Of a stretch of 58,842 nt of DNA, positions 9,133-17,116 are shown one piece after another. The first letter of the stretch is position 1, and every line of letters starts with the position of its first letter. This DNA comes from Steroidobacteraceae bacterium. GTDB lineage: Bacteria; Pseudomonadota; Gammaproteobacteria; Steroidobacterales; Steroidobacteraceae. The stretch is from contig JALORP010000016.1 in NCBI GenBank assembly GCA_025458865.1, forward strand, positions 1-58,842, read 5' to 3'. Under the pieces are notes generated by a model. The model made no database searches, had not been told where the DNA came from, and saw only the letters and a list, made by a program, of their open reading frames with translations. Made by a program: the position numbers and the translations under genes.

Positions 9133-10844
9133 CGCCGCCTCCCTCGATCAGATGGAACGCATCGTCGATCGCCTGCCACAGGGCCTCGATGTCTTCGAGC
9201 TGGTCCTCGCCGTACTCCTCGCCGAGCCGCGACAGCGTGGCGAGCAGGGGCAGGGCGGCGATCCGCGCCGGCGCGACGCCCTCGGCGACCGCGCGCTCGG
9301 CGCGGTCGAGGAAGTGCGCGATGATCCTGAGCATCGCGGCCTGCCGCCTGGGCGAGCAGTAGCGGTCCACCTTCGAGAAGGACGACTGCCTGAGCAGGGC
9401 CTCGTTGACGAGGTCGGCGCAGGTGAGCGCCACCTGCTGCGCGGGCGGCAGCGCGTCCTTGCCGACGATGCGCGCCATGCGCTCGAGCTTCGCCTGCCTC
9501 GCGATGCGTGCCCCACTCGCTGTTGCCGTGCGCCTGCCACCAGGGCGCGACGCGCACAGCGTCCTCGCTGTAGGAGGTCAGCGGGTGGATCGCCGGGTAG
9601 AAGCGCGCCTTGGCGCGCTCGGAGTCGAGCGCCCAGAAACAGCGCACGAAGCGCTTGGTGTGCAGAGTCACCGGCTCGGAGAAGTCGCCGGCGGGCGGGC
9701 TCACCGCGCCGATGATGGTCACCGAGCCTTCGTCGCCGCCGAGCGTCGTGACCCGCGCGGCGCGCTCGTAGAAGCCTGCGAGCCGGGCGCTCAGGTAGGC
9801 GGGATAGCCCGCCTCGCCCGGCAGCTCGCCGAGGCGGCCGGAGACCTCGCGCAGCGCCTCGGCCCAGCGGCTCGTGGAGTCGGCCATCAGCGCGACGTGC
9901 TGGCCCTGGTCGCGGAAGTACTCGGCCACCGTGATCGCGGTGTAGATGCTCGCCTCGCGCGCCGCGACCGGCATGTTCGAGGTGTTGGCGATGATCACGG
10001 CGCGCTCCATCAGCGGCCGGCCGGTACGCGGGTCCTCGAGCGCCGGGAACTCGTCGAGCACCTCGGCCATCTCGTTGCCGCGCTCGCCGCAGCCGACGTA
10101 GACGATCACGTCGGCGTCGCACCACTTCGCGAGGGCTTCCTGCAGGATCGTCTTGCCGGTGCCAAATCCGCCGGGCAGCGCGGCGCGGCTGCCGCGCGCG
10201 ACCGGGAACAGCGTGTCGAGGATGCGCTGGCCGGTGATCATCGGCGCGTTGGGCGCGAGGCGCGCGGCGCTCGGCCGCGGCGTGCGCACCGGCCAGTCGT
10301 GGGCGAGCGCGACGGCGCGCGGCGTGCCGCTGCCGTCGTCGAGCTCCAGGACGGCCTCGCGATCGCCATATTCGCCCTGCGCCGCGATGCGAAGCACCCG
10401 CCCGCCAGGGCCCGGCGGCAGCATGCAGCGGTGCGCGCGCCGCCCCGGCACCTCGCCGAAGCACTGCCCGGGCGCAAGCATGTCGCCGACGGCGACCTTC
10501 GGCTCGAACGGGAACTTCGCCGGCGCCTCGCGCAGGCCGCCCGGCGCGAGCCTGAAGTCCGTGGCGCCCTCGAGCGGCCGCAGCAGGCCGTCGAAGATGC
10601 GGCCGAGGATCCCGGGACCGAGGCGCACGGACAGCGGCAGCCCCGTGCCGACCACGCGGTCGCCGGGCCGCAGCCCCGTGGTGTCCTCGTAGACCTGCGC
10701 GACGATTTCGTCCTTGTCGAGCTGGATGACCTCGCCGAGCAGGCCGAGCTCGCCGACGGCGAGCGCCTCGTAGGAGCGGAACAGCCCCCGGGTGCGGGCG
10801 CGGATCACCGGGCCCGACGCCCAGCGGACGACGGCCTCGCTCAT
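9119..10844 (-). CDS. V-type ATPase subunit A (catalytic), disrupted by a frameshift near nt 9500-9520
   Basis: Catalytic subunit of the V1 head. It starts at ATG 10844 (MSEAVVRWASGPVIRARTRG). Visible motifs: the Walker A loop GGFGTGKTILQEALAKW, CGERGNEMAEVLDEFP, the Walker B region VALMADSTSRWAEALREVS, and LTSYSEDAVRVAPWW. After HGNSEWG the frame reads nonsense down to 9129. The correct C-terminal domain (QAKLERMARIVGKDALPP, FSKVDRYCSPRRQ, EEYGEDQLEDIEALW) is present in the +1 frame and ends at 9119, overlapping B by 14 bp, exactly where an intact gene should end. Between EW and QAKLERM only 16 nt remain where I expect about 39, so about 23 nt appear deleted. Unless this is a sequence error, the enzyme lacks its C-terminal helical domain. 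Confidence 0.88.
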
Positions 10845-11473
10845 GACGGCACCTCCCCGCCTGTCAGGGCGGTGATCTCGGCGAGCAGCGCGGCCTCGAG
10901 CCGGTCGCGCTGCGCGGTCAGGCCGGCGAGGGTGGCGTCGTAGCTCGCGCCGCCGCGCAGGACGCGCAACCCCGCGCGCATCCCGCCGACCTCCGCCAGG
11001 GCGCAGTCCTCGCCGCCGAGACGGGAGGCGAGCGCCGCGAGCCGCGACGCCTCGTTGTCGGCGAGGCCCGGCGCGTGCTCGACCCGCCATCCGCCGCGGC
11101 CGAGGACCGCTGCAGCGCCCTTAAGGGCGGACTCGCACCAGCGCTGCCTCGCGGCCGGGTCGATCCAGCGACCCTCGATGACCTTCGGCAGCCGCGCGAG
11201 GCCCGCCTGCAGCGCGCCCGCGAGGCATGCGAACTCGTGGTCGCGCCGGTGGGTCTCGAGGTCCACGCGAACGCGCCGGCAGTGCTCGGCAACGCGCTCG
11301 CGTTTCTCCCGCACGGCCCACTTGACGCGCTGGCGCGCCCGCTGGCGGGCGTCCTGCAGCGTCTCGGCCGCCTGGGCCTGTGCCTCCTCGATCAGCTTGC
11401 GGCAGGCTTCCTCGCGCTCCGCACCGAGCCGGCCGAGAAGCGCGTACACCTGCATGTCGAGTATCGAGCTCAT
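10841..11473 (-). CDS. V-type ATPase subunit E (peripheral stalk)
   Basis: A 210-aa protein with a long N-terminal helix rich in Glu, Arg, Gln and Ala (about residues 15-75, for example ACRKLIEEAQAQAAETLQDARQRARQRVKWAVREK broken into heptads) and a globular C-terminal part. This is the layout of V/A-type subunit E, which pairs with a G/H subunit to form the stator stalk. The start overlaps the F stop in an ATGA, and its stop overlaps the A start in an ATGA. Sequence conservation is low in this subunit, so the call rests on architecture and its place between F and A. Confidence 0.78.
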   Translation of the reverse strand: MSSILDMQVYALLGRLGAEREEACRKLIEEAQAQAAETLQDARQRARQRVKWAVREKRERVAEHCRRVRVDLETHRRDHEFACLAGALQAGLARLPKVIEGRWIDPAARQRWCESALKGAAAVLGRGGWRVEHAPGLADNEASRLAALASRLGGEDCALAEVGGMRAGLRVLRGGASYDATLAGLTAQRDRLEAALLAEITALTGGEVPS

Positions 11474-11775
11474 GCCGTCTCCACGCCGAGCGCACGGCGC
11501 ATGGCTGTTTCGAGATCGGGCGGCGCCGCTTCGCCGAGCAGGTCGTCCACGACCAGGGTCAGCGGCGCGGTCGCGCCGAGCGCCTCCTCGAGGAGCGCCG
11601 GCGGCAGCTCGCCGGCGAGCCCCGCGGTAATGAGCACGACGGACGCCTCGGCGCGCGCGGTCTCGAAAGCCTCGCGCACCGCATCCGGCGCGGGCTCGGG
11701 CACGTGCACGCGCGCCCCCGCCAGCCGGAAGCCGGTGGCGGTGACCTCGTCGCCGATGAACGCCATGGATTGCAT
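11470..11775 (-). CDS. V-type ATPase subunit F
   Basis: A 101-aa protein with the family's opening AFIGDEVTATGFRLAGARV and the central SVVLITAGLAGELPP, the Rossmann-like core of subunit F, which sits on the central stalk and couples rotation. The Met at position 4 is an equally good start (MAFIGDEV). The gene begins directly after the K stop codon with no spacer and ends in an ATGA overlap with E. Confidence 0.88.
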   Translation of the reverse strand: MQSMAFIGDEVTATGFRLAGARVHVPEPAPDAVREAFETARAEASVVLITAGLAGELPPALLEEALGATAPLTLVVDDLLGEAAPPDLETAMRRALGVETA

Positions 11776-12129
11776 TCAGGCCACGCGGTTGAAGATCAGC
11801 ACCGCGACGATCAGGCCGTAAATGGCGATTCCCTCGGCGAGGCCGACGAGGATCAGCACGCGGCCGAACAGCTCGGGCTTCTCGGCGAGCGCACCGACGG
11901 CGGCGGTGCCCACCTGCGCGACCGCATAGCCGGCGGCGAGTGCGGACAGCGCCGCGGCGCCCGCGGCCGAGGCGAACGCCCAGCGCGCCACGTCCGGATC
12001 GGTGGCGCCCGCGGCCGCGGCCTCGGCGGCGCCGGCCGCCGACGGGAACAGCCACAGCAGCGTCGTGCCGGCCACGAGGATGCCGACCGTGACGGTGCCG
12101 AGGATCACGGCAGCGGTCCAGAGTTTCAT
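11776..12129 (-). CDS. V-type ATPase subunit K (membrane rotor ring, c-type)
   Basis: A 117-aa membrane protein. A leading hydrophobic helix (residues 7-28) is followed by an Ala/Gly-rich linker and a two-helix hairpin. The loop carries ALAEKPELFGR, and the second helix has VGLAEGIAIYGLIVAVLIF, whose Glu is the ion-binding carboxylate. This is a single hairpin, not the four-helix duplicated form. Sodium-type rings usually show a polar Ser/Thr directly after this Glu and a Gln in helix 1 at the facing position; here a Gly follows the Glu and no Gln aligns, so proton coupling is my guess. The extra N-terminal helix may be a signal or a third helix. It starts in an ATGA overlap with the I gene. 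Confidence 0.9.
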   Translation of the reverse strand: MKLWTAAVILGTVTVGILVAGTTLLWLFPSAAGAAEAAAAGATDPDVARWAFASAAGAAALSALAAGYAVAQVGTAAVGALAEKPELFGRVLILVGLAEGIAIYGLIVAVLIFNRVA

Positions 12130-13967
12130 GGTGGGGTCTCCTGTTTGCGGATGGTCGTACCGCCGCCCGGCGGCGGCAGCGGCTTGAACGGCCGGCCGTC
12201 GCCTCGCAGGAAGCGGATGAAGAATTCGAACAGCACGAGTCGCGTGGTCTGGATGCTGACGATCAGGCCCTCGAGGGCGAGGATCAGCAGGTTGCCCAGC
12301 ACGAGCGCGATGCCGTAGCCGATGCTGCTGCCGGTCGCCTCGCCGATGCCGACGACGGCGGCCGAGAGGCCCGCGTGGGCGAGCGCGAAGGCCCCGACGC
12401 GAGCGAAGGACACGGTGTTGACGACGAGCTGCAGCCCGGTCTCGACGAGCTCGCCCAGCGCGCGTCCCGCCCCGGACACCGCGTGCTCCACGAACGCGGC
12501 GCCGATCACGAACCAGGCGAGGCCGGCCGCCGCGAGCAGCAGGCCGCCGCTCCACAGCGGCGTGGTGATGAGCCCCACGTAGGCGACCAGCAGTCCCGCG
12601 CGGCTCGACCACCAGCTCGCGGCGGCGCCGCGCCAGGCGTGCTCCACGCCGTCGATCACGAGACCGAGCAGGATGACCGCCACGCCGATCATCAGGCCCG
12701 CGACCAGCACCGTGAGCGGCTCGGCGATCGGGTGCAGCCAGAGGGCCGGGATCAGGTCCTCGCGCGCGAACACGCTGCCGAACGCGAAGCCGAAGGCGAT
12801 GGCCGAAACGCCGCCGGGCACCAGCAGCCACAACGCCGGCCAGCGGCGCCGCAGCATCAGGCCCGCGGCGAGCAGCACCGCGCCCTGCCCGACGTCGCCG
12901 AACATGAACCCGAACAGGAGGGGCGCGATCACCGCCACCAGCGGGCTCGGGTCGGCCTCCCTCGCGCCGGGGGTGCCGAGCAGCTTCACGAACACCTCGA
13001 AGGGCCGCGCCCAGGCGGGGTTGTTCATCACCACCGGCGCATCGAAGGTGCGCGGCGGCTCGGGGAAGTGCAGCAGGCCGGGCAGCTTCGCGCGCTCGAG
13101 GGCCTGCTCGATCTGGCGGCCGGCGAGGTCGCTGGTCCAGCCGGTCACCCACGCGAAGTGCTGCGTCGCCGGCATCTGCGGCACGTGCGACACCAGCCAG
13201 TCGAGGAAGGTGAACTCGGCGAGCAGGGCGGGCAGGGCGTGCTTCTGTCCGATCGCGTCGAGCGCTTCGCGCCGGCCGGCGATGCGGCCGGCGAGCTCCG
13301 TGGACCGCCGGCGCAGTGCCGCGACCGCAGCCGCGGGCTCGCCCGGCAGGTCGCGAGGCAGCTCGATGTGCCTGGCGTGCACGGCGGCGAGGCGGGTGTC
13401 GAGGTCGGCGAGCTCGTCGGCGGAGCCGAGCGCCAGCAGGTAGCGCGCGCCCTCGCGGCGCACGACGAGGTGCAGGACGCCCGGCGGGAGCACGAGCGGC
13501 GCGTCGGCGCCCTCGAGGGCGTAGATCTGCGCCTTCAGCAATGGCCCGCAGCCCGACAGCAGGCCGAGGTCCGGCAGCTCGGCGGCGGACGCCTCGAGCA
13601 GGCTCGCGAGTTCGCTCACGCCGGCCGCGGCGGCCTCGAGGGACTGCAGCTCGGCGATCAGCGGCTCGGCCTCGGCGGTCCAGGCCTCGAGACGCTCCAG
13701 GTCATCCTGCACGCGGTCGGCCGAGCGCGTGGCCGCAGCCTCGGCGTCCACGCGGATCTCCGGCCAGTAGGCCGCATAGCGCCGCGCGAGCTGGGCATAG
13801 CGCTCCAGCGCGCGCGCGTAGTCCGGCAGCGCGGTGCTCGCGTCCACGCCACTGTAGGCCTCCAGCTGCACCGTGCCGGTCTGGCCCAGCACGCCGAGCA
13901 CGCGCCCCAGGACCTCGCGATCGGTGAGCAGCTCGAACCAGCGGGCGGAGGCGGGGCGCAGGTTCAT
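12126..13967 (-). CDS. V-type ATPase subunit I (a-type membrane stator)
   Basis: A 613-aa protein with a soluble N-terminal half (coiled-coil segments, residues 1-330) and a C-terminal membrane half of about seven helices. Family landmarks: NNPAWARPFEVFVKLLGTP, PLLFGFMFGDVGQGAVLLAAG, and near the end VNTVSFARVGAFALAHAGLS, which contains the Arg that faces the rotor Glu in the ion half-channels, then GLIVSIQTTRLVLFEFF. I use ATG 13967 (MNLRPASARWFELL) because it overlaps the upstream stop in an ATGA like the other junctions; longer readings upstream are out of character. Subunit I anchors the stator stalks. Confidence 0.92.
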   Translation of the reverse strand: MNLRPASARWFELLTDREVLGRVLGVLGQTGTVQLEAYSGVDASTALPDYARALERYAQLARRYAAYWPEIRVDAEAAATRSADRVQDDLERLEAWTAEAEPLIAELQSLEAAAAGVSELASLLEASAAELPDLGLLSGCGPLLKAQIYALEGADAPLVLPPGVLHLVVRREGARYLLALGSADELADLDTRLAAVHARHIELPRDLPGEPAAAVAALRRRSTELAGRIAGRREALDAIGQKHALPALLAEFTFLDWLVSHVPQMPATQHFAWVTGWTSDLAGRQIEQALERAKLPGLLHFPEPPRTFDAPVVMNNPAWARPFEVFVKLLGTPGAREADPSPLVAVIAPLLFGFMFGDVGQGAVLLAAGLMLRRRWPALWLLVPGGVSAIAFGFAFGSVFAREDLIPALWLHPIAEPLTVLVAGLMIGVAVILLGLVIDGVEHAWRGAAASWWSSRAGLLVAYVGLITTPLWSGGLLLAAAGLAWFVIGAAFVEHAVSGAGRALGELVETGLQLVVNTVSFARVGAFALAHAGLSAAVVGIGEATGSSIGYGIALVLGNLLILALEGLIVSIQTTRLVLFEFFIRFLRGDGRPFKPLPPPGGGTTIRKQETPP

Positions 13968-14725
13968 GCGGCGGCCCTCTCGCCGAAAACGTTCGCCGCC
14001 GACAGCGCGGCGCGCAGGTGCAGGCGATCGAGCGCGCCGAGCGCGAGCCAGGCAATGCCGGCGACCGGCGTGCCGGCGTGGCGGCGGAACAGGCGCTCGA
14101 TGGCGGCGACGGTGTCCTCGATCACGGTCTCGAAGTCCACCGGCGGGCGGTCGCGCGGCGGCAGCAGCCTGAAAGCGAAAGCCGCGTCGAGCCGCTCGAG
14201 GCCCTGCGCATGGCGCGGCGGCAGCGGCTGCCACAGCGTGCGCCAGTGGTGGCGCCAGGCGGTCCTGATGCTGCCCAGGGGTTCGAAGCCGGTCGCGAGC
14301 GGCGCGAACCCGGTGTCGCCGATCGCCGCCGCGGGGCCGCGCTCGCCGAGGAGCGGTGCGAGCAGCGGGTCGTCGCGCATCCAGGGTTGTGGCGCCTTGC
14401 CCGCCGCGAGCCAGGTCAGGGCCGGCAGCCACGGCAGCCAGCGCATCCACAGCAGTGCCGGCCGCCACGGCGGCGGGTACCACGCGGCCACTTCCTCGCA
14501 GGCCTCGAGCCACTCCTGCCGCAGCCGCAGCTCGAGCTCGTGCACGCCGGTCTGCGCGGAGAGCGACAGCGCCGCCGCGCGGTAGGGGCTCCCGCGGATC
14601 AGCTCGATGACGTGCTCGAAGTCGCGCGTGGCGTCCACGCCGCGCCAGAAGCCGGCGTCGGGCCTGCGGCCGTGCCGGCCCTGGATCCGCGCCTGCGCAT
14701 AGGCGAGCCTCGCGGAGTCACGCAT
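13964..14725 (-). CDS. V-type ATPase subunit C-like protein
   Basis: A 253-aa protein, mostly helical and Trp-rich. It begins RLAYAQARIQGRHGRRP, close in style to the start of V/A-type subunit C (…YAYxNARVRAxK), the socket that joins the central stalk to the rotor ring. The rest is divergent: WPPLPPR-type segments and a central LLWMRWLPWLPALTWLAAGKAP. No other gene in the operon could supply subunit C, and the operon is otherwise complete, so the assignment is by position plus this N-terminal match. It overlaps the G/H-like gene by 8 bp and the I gene in an ATGA. Confidence 0.65.
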   Translation of the reverse strand: MRDSARLAYAQARIQGRHGRRPDAGFWRGVDATRDFEHVIELIRGSPYRAAALSLSAQTGVHELELRLRQEWLEACEEVAAWYPPPWRPALLWMRWLPWLPALTWLAAGKAPQPWMRDDPLLAPLLGERGPAAAIGDTGFAPLATGFEPLGSIRTAWRHHWRTLWQPLPPRHAQGLERLDAAFAFRLLPPRDRPPVDFETVIEDTVAAIERLFRRHAGTPVAGIAWLALGALDRLHLRAALSAANVFGERAAA

Positions 14726-15104
14726 CGCCGCCCCCGGTCAGGCGGACGGCGAGCCTGGCGATGGCCTCGTCGAGGACCGTGCCGGGGTCGGGACAGGCTG
14801 GCTGGGCTTCGGCCGCGGCGACGAGCTGGGCCTCGCGCAAGGCGGCCAGTTTGCCGGTGCGGCCGTGCACCTGCCCGGCCGTGCGCTCGGCCCGTTCGAG
14901 CAGCGTGCGCGCCTCGCGCCGCGCCTGCTCCAGGATGCGCTGCGCTTCCACGCGCGCCGCCGCGATCGCCTCCTGCGCCTCGCGCTCGGCGGTCAGGACT
15001 CGCGTCATCGCTTCCGCCACGCCTCCCGTGGCCGGAATCGGGCTCGGATTGTTCTTCGGGTCGAGCATGTCTGCAGCCCCGTCGAGGTCGTTCGGGCCGG
15101 GCAA
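14718..15104 (-). CDS. V-type ATPase subunit G/H-like peripheral stalk protein
   Basis: A 128-aa protein, first gene of the operon. Residues 30-90 form an uninterrupted Ala/Glu/Arg helix (EREAQEAIAAARVEAQR, then ARTLLERAERTAGQ), the right-handed coiled-coil style seen in subunits G/H and in F-type b. It would pair with subunit E as the stator stalk. The N-terminus is Pro-rich and disordered. Low-complexity helices match many proteins, so context carries the call. Confidence 0.7.
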   Translation of the reverse strand: MPGPNDLDGAADMLDPKNNPSPIPATGGVAEAMTRVLTAEREAQEAIAAARVEAQRILEQARREARTLLERAERTAGQVHGRTGKLAALREAQLVAAAEAQPACPDPGTVLDEAIARLAVRLTGGGDA

Positions 15105-15167
15105 GGCTGTGCCGCGGTCCGGCCGTCCGGACCCCCATCGTCATCGAGCGGAAGTCTTTGGAAAACC

Positions 15168-15196
15168 GGGGATTTACGTATCGGGAAGGGGATTTA
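15168..15196. promoter_or_regulatory. Direct repeat GGGGATTTA x2, possible operator
   Basis: GGGGATTTA occurs at 15168-15176 and 15188-15196, exactly 20 bp apart, or about two helical turns. The pair lies in the 180-bp gap between the divergent V-ATPase operon and the SYLF gene, the only place where either promoter can be. The surrounding AT-richness is unusual for this window. The spacing suggests tandem binding of one regulator on one face of the helix; no regulator is known to me for this motif. Confidence 0.35.
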
Positions 15197-15284
15197 AACC
15201 GACCTGCAGCTGCGGTTGTCCGCAATACGCAGGATATGGGCTGGCCGTAGGATCGCCGGCACTACCACCTGGAAGGGACTTCCC

Positions 15285-15854
15285 ATGCGCACGCTATTGA
15301 CCGCTGCCTGCCTCGCACTCGCGCTGCTCGCGCCTGCTGCATCTGCGGTTGCAGACGACTACACCGAGACGGCCGACCTGTTCCGCAACGCCGGCGAGAG
15401 CGGAGAGTTCTTCAAGAAGAGCTATGGCTATGCCGTGTTCCCGACCATCGGCAAGGCGGGCATCGGCATCGGCGGCGCGCACGGCAAGGGCCGCGTGTTC
15501 GTCGGCGGCAAGCCGGTGGGCAACACGAAGATGACGCAGCTCTCCGTCGGCTTCCAGCTCGGCGCGCAGGGCTACAGCCTGATGCTCTTCTTCGAAGACA
15601 AGCGCGCCTTCGACGAATTCACCACGGGCCAGTTCGAGTTCGGCGCGCAGGCGAGCGCGGTGGTGATCACTGCGGCGGCCTCGGCCGGCGCCTCGACCAG
15701 CGGCGCCAGCGCGGGCGCGAGCGGCGGCAAGAAGGACGCCGCCACCGCCGGCCAGTACTACAAGGGCGTGGCCCCGTTCGTGATCATCAAGGGCGGGGCG
15801 ATGTACGAGGCATCGGTCGCCGGAGCCAAGTTCTCATACGAGCCGATCAAGTAG
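15285..15854 (+). CDS. SYLF-domain (Ysc84-like) exported protein
   Basis: A 189-aa protein with a clear signal peptide (residues 1-22, ending SAVA). The body shows the SYLF/Ysc84 pattern: FFKKSYGYAVFPTIGKAGIGIGGAHGKGRVF, QLSVGFQLGAQGYSLMLFFED, and the late GGAMYEASVAGAKFSYEP. SYLF domains bind phosphoinositides in eukaryotes; in bacteria they are periplasmic proteins of unclear role. A low-complexity Ala/Ser/Gly insert (about residues 120-150) precedes the last strands. The start ATG has a GGAAGGGA site 6 nt upstream. It is followed 38 nt later by a DUF3300 gene. Confidence 0.88.
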   Translation: MRTLLTAACLALALLAPAASAVADDYTETADLFRNAGESGEFFKKSYGYAVFPTIGKAGIGIGGAHGKGRVFVGGKPVGNTKMTQLSVGFQLGAQGYSLMLFFEDKRAFDEFTTGQFEFGAQASAVVITAAASAGASTSGASAGASGGKKDAATAGQYYKGVAPFVIIKGGAMYEASVAGAKFSYEPIK

Positions 15855-15892
15855 GCGTTTGCGCGGAACTGCACTCGCCTTTGCAGAGGGGA

Positions 15893-17104
15893 ATGCCGAT
15901 GAGGATCCGGAAGCGTTTCGCGGCGCTGCTGCTCGCGTGCCCGCTGGCCTTCGGCATCGCGCCGGCGGCGCAGGCCGAAGCACAGGCCGATTCGTTCTCG
16001 ACCGAGCAGCTCGAGCAGATCGTGGCGCCGATTGCGCTCTACCCGGACTCGCTGCTGACCCAGATCCTGATGGCCTCGACCTACCCGCTCGAGATCGTCG
16101 AGGCGCAGCGCTGGCGCAGCAAGAATGCGAAGCTCGAGGGCGACGCGCTCGACGCGGCGATGAAGGAGTTCGACTGGGATCCGAGCGTCAAGTCGCTCGC
16201 CCACCTGCCGGACGTCCTGAAGCGCATGAACGACAACCTCGACTGGACCCAGGACCTCGGCGACGCCTTCCTCGCGCAGAAGACCGAGCTGATGGATACC
16301 GTCCAGCGCATGCGCGGCAAGGCCAAGGAGGCCGGCAACCTGAAGACCACCGAGCAGCAGGTGGTGAAGCAGAACCCCGACCAGATCATCATCATCGAGT
16401 CGTCCTCGCCGGAGGTGATCTACGTCCCGAGCTATTCGCCGACGGTGGTCTACGGCGGCTGGGGGTACTCGAGCTGGTACTACCCGCCGATGTACCCCTA
16501 CTATCCGCCGGGCGCCGGCCTGGTCGCTTTCGGCATCGGCGTGGCGGTCGGCGGCGCCATCTGGGGCAACTGCAACTGGGGCTGGGGCAACACGGACATC
16601 AACATCGACATCGACCGCTACAACAACTTCAACCGCAATACCAACATCAACCCGGAACGCAACCAGATCAACAAGGCCGACCGAGGCGGCAACAAATCAG
16701 GCTGGAGCCATGATCCCAGCCATCGCAAGGGCGTCAACTACAAGAACCCGAACGTCGCCAGCCAGTACGGCGCACGCGGCGGCTCGAGCCGGGTGTCGCA
16801 GAACGACGCTCGCGGCTGGTCGCAGGGCAGCGCCTCGAACCGGGCTGCGGGCGGCGCGCAGGCGGGCACACGCGATCTGGGTGGCGGTGACCGCGGTGCC
16901 GCCGCGGGCCAGAGGGATTTCGGCTCGAGCCAGCACAGCCCGTCGGCCTCGACGCGCCAGTCGGGCTCGCGCGATTCCGCCTACAGCGGCTCGCGCAGCT
17001 CGAGCATGGATCGCGCCGCCAGCTCGCGCGGTGCCTCGAGCCGCAGCATGCCGTCCTACGGTGGCGCTGGCATGCGTGGCGGCGGCGGCGGCCGGCGCCG
17101 GTAG
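15893..17104 (+). CDS. DUF3300 family exported protein
   Basis: A 403-aa protein with a signal peptide and a conserved first domain (residues 25-190: ALYPDSLLTQILMASTYPLEIVEAQRW broken by LEQIVAPI before it; later EVIYVPSYSPTVVYG), the DUF3300 signature. The second half is low complexity: Tyr/Pro/Gly runs, then Asn-rich (NFNRNTNINPERNQINK) and Ser/Arg/Gly-rich, ending GGGGGRRR. The function is unknown; in many proteobacteria DUF3300 and DUF2950 genes are neighbours, as here. Two ATGs six nt apart (15893 and 15899) follow an AGAGGGG site; I use the first. Confidence 0.85.
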   Translation: MPMRIRKRFAALLLACPLAFGIAPAAQAEAQADSFSTEQLEQIVAPIALYPDSLLTQILMASTYPLEIVEAQRWRSKNAKLEGDALDAAMKEFDWDPSVKSLAHLPDVLKRMNDNLDWTQDLGDAFLAQKTELMDTVQRMRGKAKEAGNLKTTEQQVVKQNPDQIIIIESSSPEVIYVPSYSPTVVYGGWGYSSWYYPPMYPYYPPGAGLVAFGIGVAVGGAIWGNCNWGWGNTDINIDIDRYNNFNRNTNINPERNQINKADRGGNKSGWSHDPSHRKGVNYKNPNVASQYGARGGSSRVSQNDARGWSQGSASNRAAGGAQAGTRDLGGGDRGAAAGQRDFGSSQHSPSASTRQSGSRDSAYSGSRSSSMDRAASSRGASSRSMPSYGGAGMRGGGGGRRR

Positions 17105-17116
17105 CGGGGAGTGGCA

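Noticed and set aside
9479-9535. Programmed ribosomal frameshifting in the V-ATPase A gene
   Set aside because: I see no slippery heptamer or clear downstream stem at the junction, and bases expected in the family are missing, so a deletion explains it better.
12126-14513. A longer 795-codon version of V-ATPase subunit I
   Set aside because: The upstream 182 codons overlap the C-like gene and read as low-complexity; ATG 13967 gives the family N-terminus and an ATGA overlap.
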